From Ricordea florida (taxonomy: Eukaryota > Cnidaria > Anthozoa > Corallimorpharia > Ricordeidae): a DNA stretch of 64,000 bases. Below the pieces are notes generated by a model. The model was given only the letters and a program-made list of their open reading frames with translations. It did not search any database and was not told where the DNA came from. Shown here in pieces: positions 1 through 12,400 of the stretch. Positions within the stretch are counted from its first letter, which is position 1, and every line of letters begins with the position of its first letter. Location: NCBI GenBank assembly GCA_949710005.1, contig OX453287.1:1142501-1206500 (forward strand), given 5' to 3'. Position numbers and translations under genes: made by a program.

Positions 1-1670
1 GTTGCGTGTCCAATAACGTAGAAAGAAATTTCCGTGTATTGCTGTACATAAAGATATGTAATATTAATTTACTATTTATGAAGAATGATATAGTGAGTGA
101 AACTGCATGGAGGAAAATTCGGAGGTTGTTGAGCTTGACTGCGCGTGCGTAAGATGTCAGTTTTGAGATAAATTTATATAATAATATCATTTTATATTTG
201 CAGTCAAGTTTAACAACAGATCGTGATTTTATGATTCAGGGATGAATTAGCTCAGAGTGGAAGGTTTTGACGCAAATTTTAAAGATTAATGAATTTAGTG
301 TAGTAACATATATCATTTATGATAAAGCTTAGTTATGTTTAGGAAGTATTTTGGCGATACTAGCAAATTCAGTTCCTCTATTGTTGACCAGAGGACCTCT
401 GTCTAATTTGTAATGGTTGAAAGAAAATTGAGTTGCATTTAACCCTGTAAAATTTTAACCGTTTAGTCGTTGCGTTCATAAAGACGTTTAAATTAATTTT
501 TACGCAGTCGTCTGCAAAACATTCTTATTACACGTCAAGGCTCTAAAAGTCAGTCAATTTTCCAATTTACACAAACTATGATTGTTTAGCAGCAAACATG
601 AAAGAAAACTGTTAGAAGCAGATTCAATGAAACTCCTGAGTTGTTTGCCTAAAAAAGAAAGTAGGATTGGTTACTTTTCGCTCTGTTTTAGTTTTCTTTT
701 TGTTTTTGTTTCTTTGTTTCTTTCTTTCCTTTTTTTGGAAGAGAGGAGTGTTTGTCAAGTGAAGATTTCTGTCGATATTGGAGAGTGTTGCGAGATAATG
801 TAACACAGGGTTCTCGTTTGAGGCCGGAGGCCGTAAGTTTTGTGTATGGTCGTTTCCCATTCCGTGTCCCGGGTACTTTGAGACCAATATTCGAGGGTTT
901 TAGGGCGCTCACCAGGCGTCTTGCGGCGCCAAAAACTGTTACGTCCGATGCTTTCAGAAATATTTCCGCTCCGTTACAAAACTTTTGAAAACCCTGAATG
1001 TGTACTTCGTTAAATATGGTAATGCCCTGTGTCTCTTACTGCGGATGTTATCAACACAGTCCTCTTTATTTATAGCGCTATCGGTGTTCTCTAACCAAGA
1101 AAGTCACCTATTTCCTCTCACCCCCACCCCTCCCCCCTTCGCTACTTTTCTCCCTCTCCAACCAATTCTAAGATGCTGACTACTTAACCTTTGAGGAGAG
1201 GCTAAGTGATTTGGTCTGAGCCAAAAACGTTCTAAATAGACCAATGTGGTATTTTGTTTTCTTCACCCTATCCGTACCCATACTCCCTTTAAAAATCGAA
1301 TGGGTTAGTCCACAATGTAACACGTTTGATTAAAAAATTTGATGGAAGGCATGTAATCAATTTTAAAAGTATATATTTTTATTTGAGTCTTTTCTCCTCA
1401 TCAATGTTATATTTTAAATTACGTGAAGAAGTTCATCAGACGAAACTAAGTTGAATAAAGTGTTCGTGAATTGTTCTTGATTCTCATTAACTGAGGAAGG
1501 TGTTTTCCTCGCTTTGTTGTTGTGACTGTTTGGCCAAGTTGCCTGAAATAATTCATTAATTTCGTTAATAACCTGTGGTTAATTTTTACATGCAGTGTTT
1601 ACATTATGTAACCGTATGTGTGTGATTTCGTCTGGTGGAGGTAGAATGATTAACATATACTATACACTTA

Positions 1671-1975
1671 ATGGTCCCGAGGGAAACAGATAGTTTTGTT
1701 TTTCCGAGAGTCCTGATGTTTTCGGAGACGAAGTCGAGAGAAACATCAGGACACGGGGAAAACAAAACTGACTCGTTTCCCGAGTGACCATGCATGAAGT
1801 GCTTTGTTGTATATTTGGACTTTCCCTTAAACAATTATAAAGCAAAAACAAACAAAGACGGCACAACTGGCGCGCGGGCAACATATCTCGGTCGGGATAC
1901 ATTTGAATTTTATCAGGGGGACGTGACCAAGAATCAACCAATTACAGTGCTAGTTTTGTTGAGTAAAAGTCTAGG
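1671..1975. repeat. Dispersed fold-back repeat, copy 1
   Basis: Positions 1671-1791 form a long imperfect hairpin: the left arm begins atggtcccgagggaaac and the right arm ends gtttcccgagtgaccat. A second nested palindrome (tcctgatgttt / aaacatcagga) sits in the loop. The downstream part up to about 1975 (actttcccttaaacaat, ggcacaactggcgcgcgggc, cggtcgggatacatttgaat) is closely matched at 42119-42376, so this is a dispersed element present at least twice in the window. The shape suggests a MITE, but I see no clear target duplication. Confidence 0.75.
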
Positions 1976-3250
1976 TATATAACAATATACCTTGAATTTT
2001 AACCGTTTTTCAGGTTGCGTTTTGAAAACATTAGAAAACGCACTGGTCTTAATTCCATTCGCGCCTAACGTGGTTGTTCATGATTTAATGTGGTTGTTCA
2101 TGATTTAATTTTCTTTCCATTTTGTGTAAGGAGAGAGATCCAGGTTCTTACACGGAGCCTTCACCATCCACTTCTTCCACTCGGGTGGATAATGCTTAAG
2201 GACAAATTGTGTTGAAACGTGGGTTAGCAAAGAAGCAACACTAAACAGAACAGTCTGGGCTTGCTCCAAAAAGAATGATTGTTTTCTTACCCCATTGTTT
2301 GGTTTGTTGACTCGTGCCATACTTTAGTTCTGTTTTGTTTTTTGTTTTTTATAAGCTCTTTAGCTTCCAAGGATATAAAGTTTCCTTAACCGGAACTAAG
2401 TCCAAACACTCTGACCGAGGATTTGTCAGAACTTGACAATGGACTTATCAGCTCTATACACGTAAATGTAAAGCCAGGCTCTTTCCCGGGTTAGGTACTT
2501 TGCAAGGGAAGTTTTGTAGGATGTTGTTTAATTGTTGCATCGCTTCAATTTCGTGGGGAAAGGATCTCGAGCTTTATTTCCTTTGTACGTTGCCTCCAGA
2601 AATAAGTTCACGAGAAATATTGATCTTTCGTAAATAGTTTCATTTTCGTTTTCATATTCTTGCAATCTCGTGGAAAGACGAAAATAGAGAAATATTTGAC
2701 TCAGATTTCGCGACATCCCAAGATGCTTCTTTAGCTCCATTTACTTAAAAATCAAATCCAAGTCTCAAAGAAAGAAAGCGAGTTCTTTGATTGTTAGTTT
2801 TCTACATCAGTTTTTTTAAAGTTTCAAGTGGAATAAGCGCCTTCTTATGGTTTCTGGTTTAGAGGTCACGCGCAAAATCCTAAGTCTATTGACATGAAAG
2901 TGAAAGTCACGATATGTCTAACTTCCTTTCTTTTGTGGCGAGGATGACTTATTAATCCTCGTTTCCTTGGAAACATGTATTGCAATTTCTGTATCTCTAA
3001 TCACGCCGGCTTGTTACTTCCCTTTTAAACAAACCATTAAACGACGGAAAGAACCATTTGCTTGGGTTAAACTATAACGCAATCCCGAAGTATACTATAT
3101 GCGCGTTTTGGACGAAAAAGCCCATTTTGGGTCCATTCAGTCCCTTATTTTGAGACATCTTAAAATTGTCCTAGAAAACGTAGCCTTAATGTTTTATACT
3201 CTGACAGCCCTCACAATGTACAACCAAAATCGAGCAATGCAAGCTGTGAG

Positions 3251-3305
3251 GGGGTTTCCCGTGTGATACAATAACGAACTGATCTCATTGGAGGAGAAAT
3301 TGAAA
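3251..3305 (+). promoter_or_regulatory. Putative kappaB-like and IRF-like sites upstream of the RIG-I-like receptor
   Basis: ggggtttccc at 3251-3260 fits the NF-kappaB consensus GGGRNNYYCC exactly. gaaattgaaa at 3296-3305 fits the IRF element GAAANNGAAA, and a third GAAA follows at 3311. Both lie within about 205 bp of the start codon at 3455. Such pairs drive many immune genes in vertebrates, and cnidarians have NF-kappaB and IRF-family proteins. The transcription start is unknown, and short motifs can occur by chance. Confidence 0.4.
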
Positions 3306-3454
3306 GACGAGAAATCCATACCAAACTAGTGACATATTCAAATCGGAAGACAATTCATCTTTGTCATCTCCAAAAAAGGCTCAACAAGGACCTTTAAATT
3401 TGACGAAAAATTGATTTCGGAAATTGGCTGCGGGCACAAAAAAAGCCAACTAAC

Positions 3455-6400
3455 ATGGAGCCGACATGGGTAGAGCTACTTGATGAAAGAACTGCACATC
3501 TGATGAAGGAACTAACCCCGATAAAATTACTGCCCTATTTAAATTTGCCAACTTGCGAAAAACAGCAGATAACTTGCGATGAGCGAAACAGAGGCCAAGA
3601 ATACGCAGCGATGACATTGTTGGAGACAGTGAAGAAGCGTTATGGCGGTCCAAAGAGTAGGAAAATTTTTGAGGAACTTGTACGAGCGCTAAGGACTGTG
3701 GGGTTGCACCAGTCTGCACTTCTTCTTGATCCACATTTTAAAGGTACACTGTAAAATGTAACTGGTTGATACCATTTTGATTATGTCGTCTATGTCTATG
3801 TTTATGACTATGCCTATGTATATGTTTATTTATAACAGTCATAGCTTAATAGACGTACAGCGGCCATTTCCTTTTCCGTTAGCCGCTGGTCTTGAGTGAA
3901 CAGGAGAAGAGCAAACGGGAACAGTTTTTCCTGTATCCATAACGTTTTCCCACTCAGCCGGTTTGCTCCCTCCCGCGACCATGTTTGGGGAACGTACGCA
4001 GTAACGCTATTGTTCAGTGCTCTATGGGAAAAGGAATGCCCCAAAATGAAAGCCAATTGTAAAAACACTCATGAAGTACCTGTCTGGTTATCATTATTAA
4101 GTTTGGTGGAAACGGAACGTCTTTGTTTTCAAACTATTACCAGAAAAGTAGCTACGATAGAATCACTAAAGCTGAAAGTTTGGATAAAAAGTGAAATTTG
4201 TCTTGCAGAGAGGCATTTTAATATATGACGTTAATCACGATCTAAAAGTAAAAGTGTAAGACGAAATCGAAAGAACACATGTATTTTCGGATAGGGCTTA
4301 GTACCATCTTAATGTAACTTTAAAATTTTGAATTATGTTGGTTGTTTTTTTGTTTTGTTTTGTTTTGCTTTGTTTTTTTTTTTTTCTTTTTGTTGGTGGT
4401 ATTTTTTTTTCTGGGGGTGGTGGGCAAGGGACTAGACCTTTATTCATTTTGGAGGAGGTGGGCTGAGAGAATTGCGATTTCGCTGATTGTGAAGCCTATA
4501 AGTCAGAATAACGAGCAGCTATCTAATTCAAATCACTTTCAGTTTCAATCTAAGCTCTATGTAGCAATCTCCTTATCTGCTTAACAATGTGGTGATAATG
4601 TAAGAAGAATTTTAACTTTTATCAATCTTAGTCATAGTTCATTGTTTTTGGAAAATTTGTTAGGATCAAAACTTTCAATGCTAAACATGCATTTTCTAAA
4701 CTGTGATATTTCTTTCCTTCATGCAGTTCCACCCGATAAAGAGGCACTTGAGGACGAGAACAGCTTCCCTTTAGGAATATTAGGAACGGCAGCAGGTCAG
4801 TGATCATGTTTTTTCTTTCTTTCTTTCTTTCTTTTTTATCTGATTTGAAACTGCTTATTGCTCACAGCCGAGAGGCAAGGTAATGTAGTGATTGGCGTGT
4901 CGGACCTCTCAGCTGGAAGTCTGGGTTTCAGAATCTGGTGATGGCAATGTGTTGTGATTAATGAAAGTATCTGGGCAACTGTGAGCCTACCCCTCCCCTG
5001 ATATAAGATGTAATAAGTTAAAAAGGTTAGCGTTAATGTTGGGTTAAGGGAGGGGTAGGTGCACAGTTGCCCAGATACTTGCATTGATCCTATAATGTTG
5101 GTGAAGGGGGGGGGGAAGGTAACTCTGCGATGGACTAGCATGCTCCTAGGTGTTAAACACTACGAAACAAGGCCTCAGCCGAGTGAGCCACATGGCTAAT
5201 GTGCACCTCAGTTCAATTACTACAAAATTTCTCATTGCCATTCTCTTCAAATTGTATCTGAGATGTATCTCTCGTCTTTTCTATGCATTTCCACAGAGAT
5301 TCGTGTAATCATTCGCCTTTTACACGAGGATACCAAGAAATACTTCACCTCAGGCGAGCGTAAGATATTGGAACTTTACAGAGACATCAAAGCGGAGGAT
5401 ACACTGAAGCTACGAGCAGAACTGAACCAGGTGACACAACGCGTTTTCTATTTCCTAAATTTCCTGTTATATTGAGTTGTGACAGGATTGGTTTATTCAG
5501 TTCGACTGTGAACATTTGTTCTGTTTGGCCAGTGTCAGTTGAAAACCCCACTAATACTGAAATTTCTGACGTAAGAGTCAACTGAAAAAGAGAGCTTCTT
5601 ACTAGTAATAAAAAGGTTTCAATCGTTTATTCCACTTATGTCAAAATTTTAGGTGTTGCCCGAGGGCGCCGCCTTCTCAGCGATTTTCAAAGCCAACAAA
5701 GATTCTGTACCTGGCTGTAAACTGCGCGTGTCGCAAATATCGGCCGCTGACACAATTTGGAATACATATTGTGAGGGTTCTTTGAAGACAATTCTGAAAG
5801 AAAAGCTGCTCGAAGGGATTCATGGAATGCTGCCAGAGCAACGATCGCGTTTAAAGATGCAAATTCACATTATGAGAGAAGATTATGAGACAGCCTGTCA
5901 TATTCTCTCCGGTTGGTATATAGTTCTGATGACTCCCTTGTAGATAAAGTCCATTAAATTTCTAAATGAAGTAATCGTATCAAGAAATGGTCTATTGTTC
6001 CGGCCCAACATCACGGATTAAGTATTACACAATAGTCGTGGGGAGTGAGGAGCGTAAATTTGCACTCAAAAGATAAATTACCACTGGGGTACCCTAGAGA
6101 ACGATTGGCGTTTGTAGTGCGCACGGGTCGGTTGTTTTATATTATACCACCTTCTTAATTTTAGATTTAATCTGCCTGGCTTAATTAATATCCATACTTT
6201 GCATGGTGTTTGGCGTAATCGAAAGCCTTCTGAAGAACAGTTGAAAAAAAAAGGTTTGCCCTCACGGCTGTTCTAGCAAACATTGTAACTGATCACTGTT
6301 CACGATTCCCGCTTTTCGCCTCCACAAACAATAGAAGGCTAGTCACTGTAATTAAGAATTATAGTGGCGTGTGCCTCTCGTGAATGGTCTCCGAAATAAA

Positions 6401-9400
6401 ATTTTATTTTCGTGATCACTGGCGCTGCATGCTACATTTCAACGATTATCGCAATCGCTGTAACCCAACATTAGTCATATCGACCACGTGCTAACTACCT
6501 TGAGAGTACAGTATGATCACGATGATTTTCAGCTTCAATACGAAAAACCTTTCAAAGCCTTTGTTTAAACAAAAGCAGTATTTAAATAACAATCTACTGA
6601 CGCGGGGTAATTCAAACCTGTGTCGCTTCAATAGAATCACTTTCGACTAAATCACGCGCTTACAGTATCTGCGACCACAGAGTACTCGAAATGGCTTCCT
6701 TAAAAGAACTGCAGCGCATTGATTGGGAGTTCCTTGTTAGACTGTGAGAAGACTTCGAACGGGCCATGTTGATCAGGTCGTCAACACTTGGGCATACATT
6801 CTTGTTGAAAACCGCTTGGCAGAAAATGAAAGCCTTTTCATGTTATGAACTATGGGCTCTGGAAACGAAGTTTTCTAAGTGATGTGCAAGGGCAAAACTA
6901 CGAACCTTAAGCTAAACTAAACTATTGCTTGTAAGTAGCTTTAAACAACTGAATTGACGAGTTTTAAACTTGTCTTTTATGTGTTTTGATCAATTGAAGC
7001 GGATCGAAGTTTGAATAATTATCTCACACAATTGTTCCCTTATGCCTTTGAAAAGACGCCGCTTGCCTTTTACGTTTTAACCGACCCGGGATTTCAAAGG
7101 GAAATGTCATATACCAAGAGATAATAACTATTCTCTCTAGCATTTACTTCACTTCCATCGTCAACCGTAGTCAATGGAGTGTAAATGACTCCAAGTTTTT
7201 GTTTTTGCTTTCGAACACAAGAAACAATCTGGGTTGTTACTCTCTCTCTCTCTCTGCAAATGCTGTAGCCTTCATCCGTTTTATAGATATAAAACCATAT
7301 AAAAAGAAACCAATTAAAGCCAAGATTTTTTTACTGGTCTTCGAAGAGCGCACCCTTTTATGTTTTCATTAAGGGAGGAGTTTATTTAGCTTATTATTGC
7401 AGACTAAGTTCTTAACACAATGGTTGGAGGAGTTTGTAAACTATTCGCTGTTTCAAAGGAGGTTTTCATAGCGCGCGTGCACTATTTACTGTTTGCAGGG
7501 GTTGAAAGTTACAAACTAAGATCTTAAGCTGTTTATGGGGCGAAATTGGAATGCTCTAAAATTTGGTTCTGCTTCAGTTTCAAGCAACAACTAATCAAAC
7601 ATTGTCGATCAACCGTTAATGAGAGCAACCATGGTCCCTACCGGGCATCCCACGGTAGCCACTTGCAACGGAAAAATCTTCCACTGTCACCTCCCCTGGG
7701 GAAAATTTGTCTTAAGTTCAGTCTTTCCGATGATTTGAATTTCCCGCTCGTATGTTGATCGGAAAGTTCATAAGCTCCCCAGGGCATTTTGAAGCTGTTG
7801 CCGCCATTGTCAAAAATCACCATATAAGGTCAAAATTATCACTGAACTAATCACGTAGTAGTCCGCTTTTCTTGATACGTACTGGATTCGTTCCAGAACC
7901 AGAGCTTGAGAAACATACAGAGGATCAAATGTTGCCAAAAGGTGATTAAATTAGTAGCTTGAGATGGAGTGGTTCTTAGAAGGTAAAATTGGCTTGGACA
8001 TGTTAGTATTCAGGAGAAGGGAGGGAAGAATGATTGTGCAGTAACACTTGATTGAGAGCTGACGACCATGCATCAGGAAAGCCAAAGACAACGTGGAGAA
8101 GGAATGTCGCAAAAGACTATGCGTCATCAAACGGGTTAGAGTATGGCAAAAGTAACAGCCCAAGACAGACAGGAAATCACAGATAGCGTGACGGCCTTAT
8201 GCGTCTATTCACGCTAGGAGACTTAATTTATTGACCATGTCTCAAACCCATGGATTGCATGATAAAACAAAGGAAATCAGGCGCCGTGAAATGTTAAGAT
8301 ATCTGATTGAAAACACGGCTCGTTATTGCATTTTAATTTCTTCTTCTAAATCCGGTACTGGTTGTTTGCGAAACTTTATCAATCAAACACTTGTCAGTAT
8401 TCCATCGCATATCAGTCAACCACCATATTTCGTCAAAACAAATTCTCGGAAACGCTAAATATCGCATTCACTGACGCAAAGAGTCAAGTATAAAAATTGA
8501 AGGTTTTTTAAATGCATGTATGTCCACTCTTAAGTAAGTTAAATCTTTACTCAACGAACACCTCATTGATAAGAAATTAAAATGAAGTTTAAACATGACC
8601 TCTAATTGCTGTTTTTTTATGTATTTTAGGTAAAAATCAGTCCGATTCAACAGAAGAAGCACAACAACTCAGAAATTGTCGGATTCCTCCAGGTGAGGTT
8701 ATAACTGGATTACCACTGAAATGCATTCTTTAACCTTTGTGCTTTCAACAGTTATCGTCAGCCTCATTATTATTCCTCACGCGAATGCACCAATCAGATA
8801 GTTGTAAAATAGTCTATTCCGTCTTACTTTGTCTTCTCAATATTTTACAGTGTATCTGAACGGCAAACGAACGCAACTGAGGTTACGCCCATACCAAGAA
8901 GAATTGGCATCTCCAGCCCTGGCCGGCAAAAACACAATTGTTTGTGCACCAACAAACAGTGGAAAGACTTATGTGGCGCTAAAAATAGCGAAGGTACATC
9001 TGGACAAAATCAAAGGAAATGAAAGTGGCCAAAGTCGGATGGAGTGTGAAGAGCACAGTACGCAGTCCGTAAGAGCCAAGGTGCTGTTCGTTGTTAACAG
9101 AGTCAATTTGGTATTACAGCAGAAACAGCGCTTTGATTACTACTTGTCTAAAAGGTAATTATGTAGAGGTTTAAATGTAGAAGATTGTTTTCGCACGCTA
9201 TTGCGGGGGAAGTGTCATTGAGGTTAATTGAAGGGTAACGCATGAGGGGCACTGTAGGGAAATGCGATGATTATCTTCCCTTTGCTTCTCTTAAACTCTC
9301 TCAGTAGTGATCGGTTCCTAACCTCTCTTTGTTATATTAAAGCCATTGTTAAAAGTATAAGTAATGAGAATACTCGGAAGCTATATTAATGGGCACTCTT

Positions 9401-12400
9401 CATAAAATGGCGCTTAAATTTCCATACAAACTAGTTAATAAAACTCTGTAGTTAAATATTAATTAATATCAAGATATTTTAAAATCACTGCTCAGTATAG
9501 AAGAGGTAACTGTTACAAATACATTAAATGTTTTGTAGCTCGTCTTTGCATCCAAACGGTTATGACATCGCGGATATTTCGGGAGCCAACGCCCAGGACA
9601 AGTCATTGGTCGAGCTCATGCAAGAGAATGACGTCATCGTATTGACCGCACAGATCCTGGTAGACGCACTGAAGTCAGGACGAGTCAGTGTCAGTGACTT
9701 CTCACTTCTCATATTTGACGAATGTCACCACACTGATAAAGGTCACCCGTACAATGAGATCATGCTGCAGTATTTGGATTCCGCCGCTGACAGTTCCGCT
9801 GCTACTGACCTTCCACAGATTGTTGGGCTCACTGCTTCACTGGGCGTAGGCAAAGCTAAGAACATGGCGGACGCACAAGAGCACGTGCTGCAACTGTGTG
9901 CGAATTTGGACTGTACAGTTATTGTTACTGTTGAGGAACACAAAAAAGATCTGGAAGGTTTGTTTCATCTCCGCACTATATCATACGTGTATCCTATCTT
10001 ACAAATTCATACGTATAATACACGGAATGTTGTAAATTCCTGATTGCAGCAGAACTAACATTAAGCAGTTTACGATCCTATATCAAGGTCCCAAAGTTTG
10101 AAATTCCCTTCCTCCTGATTTGACCTTGTCCTCTTGCTATCCTAGCTTTAAGACCTCATTAAAAAGATTTCTTCTCAATAGGACACTAAATTAAACTCGC
10201 CCACCGGCTATTATTCTATGTTTTACGATCTGCTTTATCGATCGAGGTACCCAGCGCTAACAAGCTTTTAGCTTCTTTAGGTATTCTCGTTACACTTTCA
10301 TAATATATTTAATTATTTTAAATGGTTGATTACATCATTGTAAAGTTTTTGTGTGGCAAATATAAATAAATAATAAATAAATAAATAAATGAATGAATAA
10401 TAAATAATATCGACTCCTTTATTGCCTGGTTCACTTACCAAACAAAACAAAAAAACAAAACAAAATAAAACACCCTGACAAATAATGCCCGAGTCCCGAA
10501 TAAAAAAAGAGCTGCCGCAGGGAGAGACGAATCAAGTTAAAGTTTTTGAAGAGCCGCGTGGTATTTCGGTCTTTTGATTAGCCGACAAAATAAAACAGAC
10601 AAGGAGCTCATAATGAAGGAGCTGAAAGGAATGCTGTATCTGTGCTATTTTATTTATGGTAATGTAATGGATTTCTATCCCGCACATGTACCGTACCAGG
10701 AGCCCATGGCTCCTGACCGTACATGTTCATGGCGGATTACATTTTTTTTCCCTGGGGTGAGATCGAACGTCAGTCTATAAAGGCGCCTCTGGCAGTCCCT
10801 ATTGGTCCATATTTGATCTCACCCAACCACCCAACCCACGCATGAATGTGAAAGGAAGACATTTACATGGGCCAAACCACAACACCAGGATCTACGTCCC
10901 ATCACTCTTATCGAACAGTGTGTGTGTTCTTTGTTTGTCGTCCCACGAAGTGGGTTTCATGTACTCGCATATTGACAACACGTTTTCTTCAAAAAATTGT
11001 TTTGCGCAATGTGTTGCTCATTATTTAAAGAAGATTCATTTCTGAATTAATACAATTCTTCCTTCCATAGGTTATTTTCTGTGCCGTGCTTAGTTACCAG
11101 GCATTCTTGAAAAAGCCAAAGTCGTAGAGCCAGTACGGGTAGACCGAGCTTTCATAGATCGGATCAATCAACTTGCTTTGGTCAATCATGTTGGGGAGTT
11201 GGTCTCTACTTCGTTTACAATTCCAATTCCCCTCACCCCCACCTCACGCGCCCATTGTTTAAAAAGAAAAATTACTTCTTAAACGTATTGTTCCCACCTT
11301 CTTCAGGAAAAGCTGGCAAATGCAAACGTTCTTATCATGAAATCATAGACGACGACATGGACTACTTTGACAACATCATAGGTGATGTCATGATCAAAAT
11401 CGAGAGAATGGTGCAACTGGAGCCTGGGCCGAATGGCTCTCCCCATATGAACCGCGGTAGTCAGCAATATCAGCAGTGGCTTGTGGGATTGGACGAGAAA
11501 GGAGTAACAAGAGGCAGTCGGGAACTGGTAACCATGGTACAACATTTGCGGGTCTACAACACCGCACTCACTATCAAGAAATGCTGTAGGGTCAAAGATG
11601 CTCTCAACTACGTCGAGGAATTTCATCGAACTCAAGATCAAAGAAAGTTCTTAGACGTGGATCACCAGCTAAAGAGTCTTTACGAACAGGTAAAATTAGT
11701 TTCAACCACAGGCGTAGATCGTCTGTGTGGCACGCTTGATATAATACTTGGTAATACTGTGGGTAACCCTGTGATGAACTAACATCCTATCCAGGTCGGC
11801 TCCTTGTTGGTTTGCGCCTCAGAAAAGAATATCGGAATAAATGAGTTCCAATTAATATACAAGGAAAATTATTTAAATTAAAGAAGAGTAGATTATCCCT
11901 TATAATTCTCATGAAAAATCTTGCCTTCTCACAGGCCAAGAGAGACTTTGACAGAGAGCGCAGTCAGAGGGGAGAAATAAAAAATCCTAAATTGGAAGCT
12001 GTGGCTGAATTACTGAAGAAACACTACAGGACGTGCATGGAAGAAGGAGGGAAGCAGCTGGCCAAAGGGATTCTTTTCACTGCAACTAGAGAGAATACCA
12101 AAGCACTGAAGGCCTGGATTGATGAGAATAGTGGCCTAGCCTTCATCAAGGCCGAGCGTCTGGTTGGGACTGGAAAAGGAGAAGGTCAGTTTTTGTTAAG
12201 ACGATGTCATTGCAATGTTCTTCTAATTTGCATTTGGGCAGAAGAAAGTTCATGATTCAGAAAAAAAAATATCATGTAGACAAGAGCTCTTTATTGGAAT
12301 TAACGGGGCCTGAAGTGCTAAAACAACAACAACCTTTATCTGTTAACTCACTTGCCTTATATTTTTTACAATTAACGAGGAATAGGTAAATAAATTTTGA

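Larger units (their letters stand above)
1..3454. other. Intergenic region before the RIG-I-like receptor
   Basis: I see no exon with recognisable protein similarity here. It is AT-rich DNA with homopolymer runs and short chance reading frames. It contains one dispersed fold-back repeat (1671-1975), a direct duplication of about 21 bp near 2070-2112 (the phrase tggttgttcatgatttaat occurs twice), and the putative promoter of the downstream gene. Confidence 0.6.

Noticed and set aside
3896-4228. 110-residue plus-strand frame in receptor intron 1
   Set aside because: No motif, no splice support, and it falls between two in-phase receptor exons.
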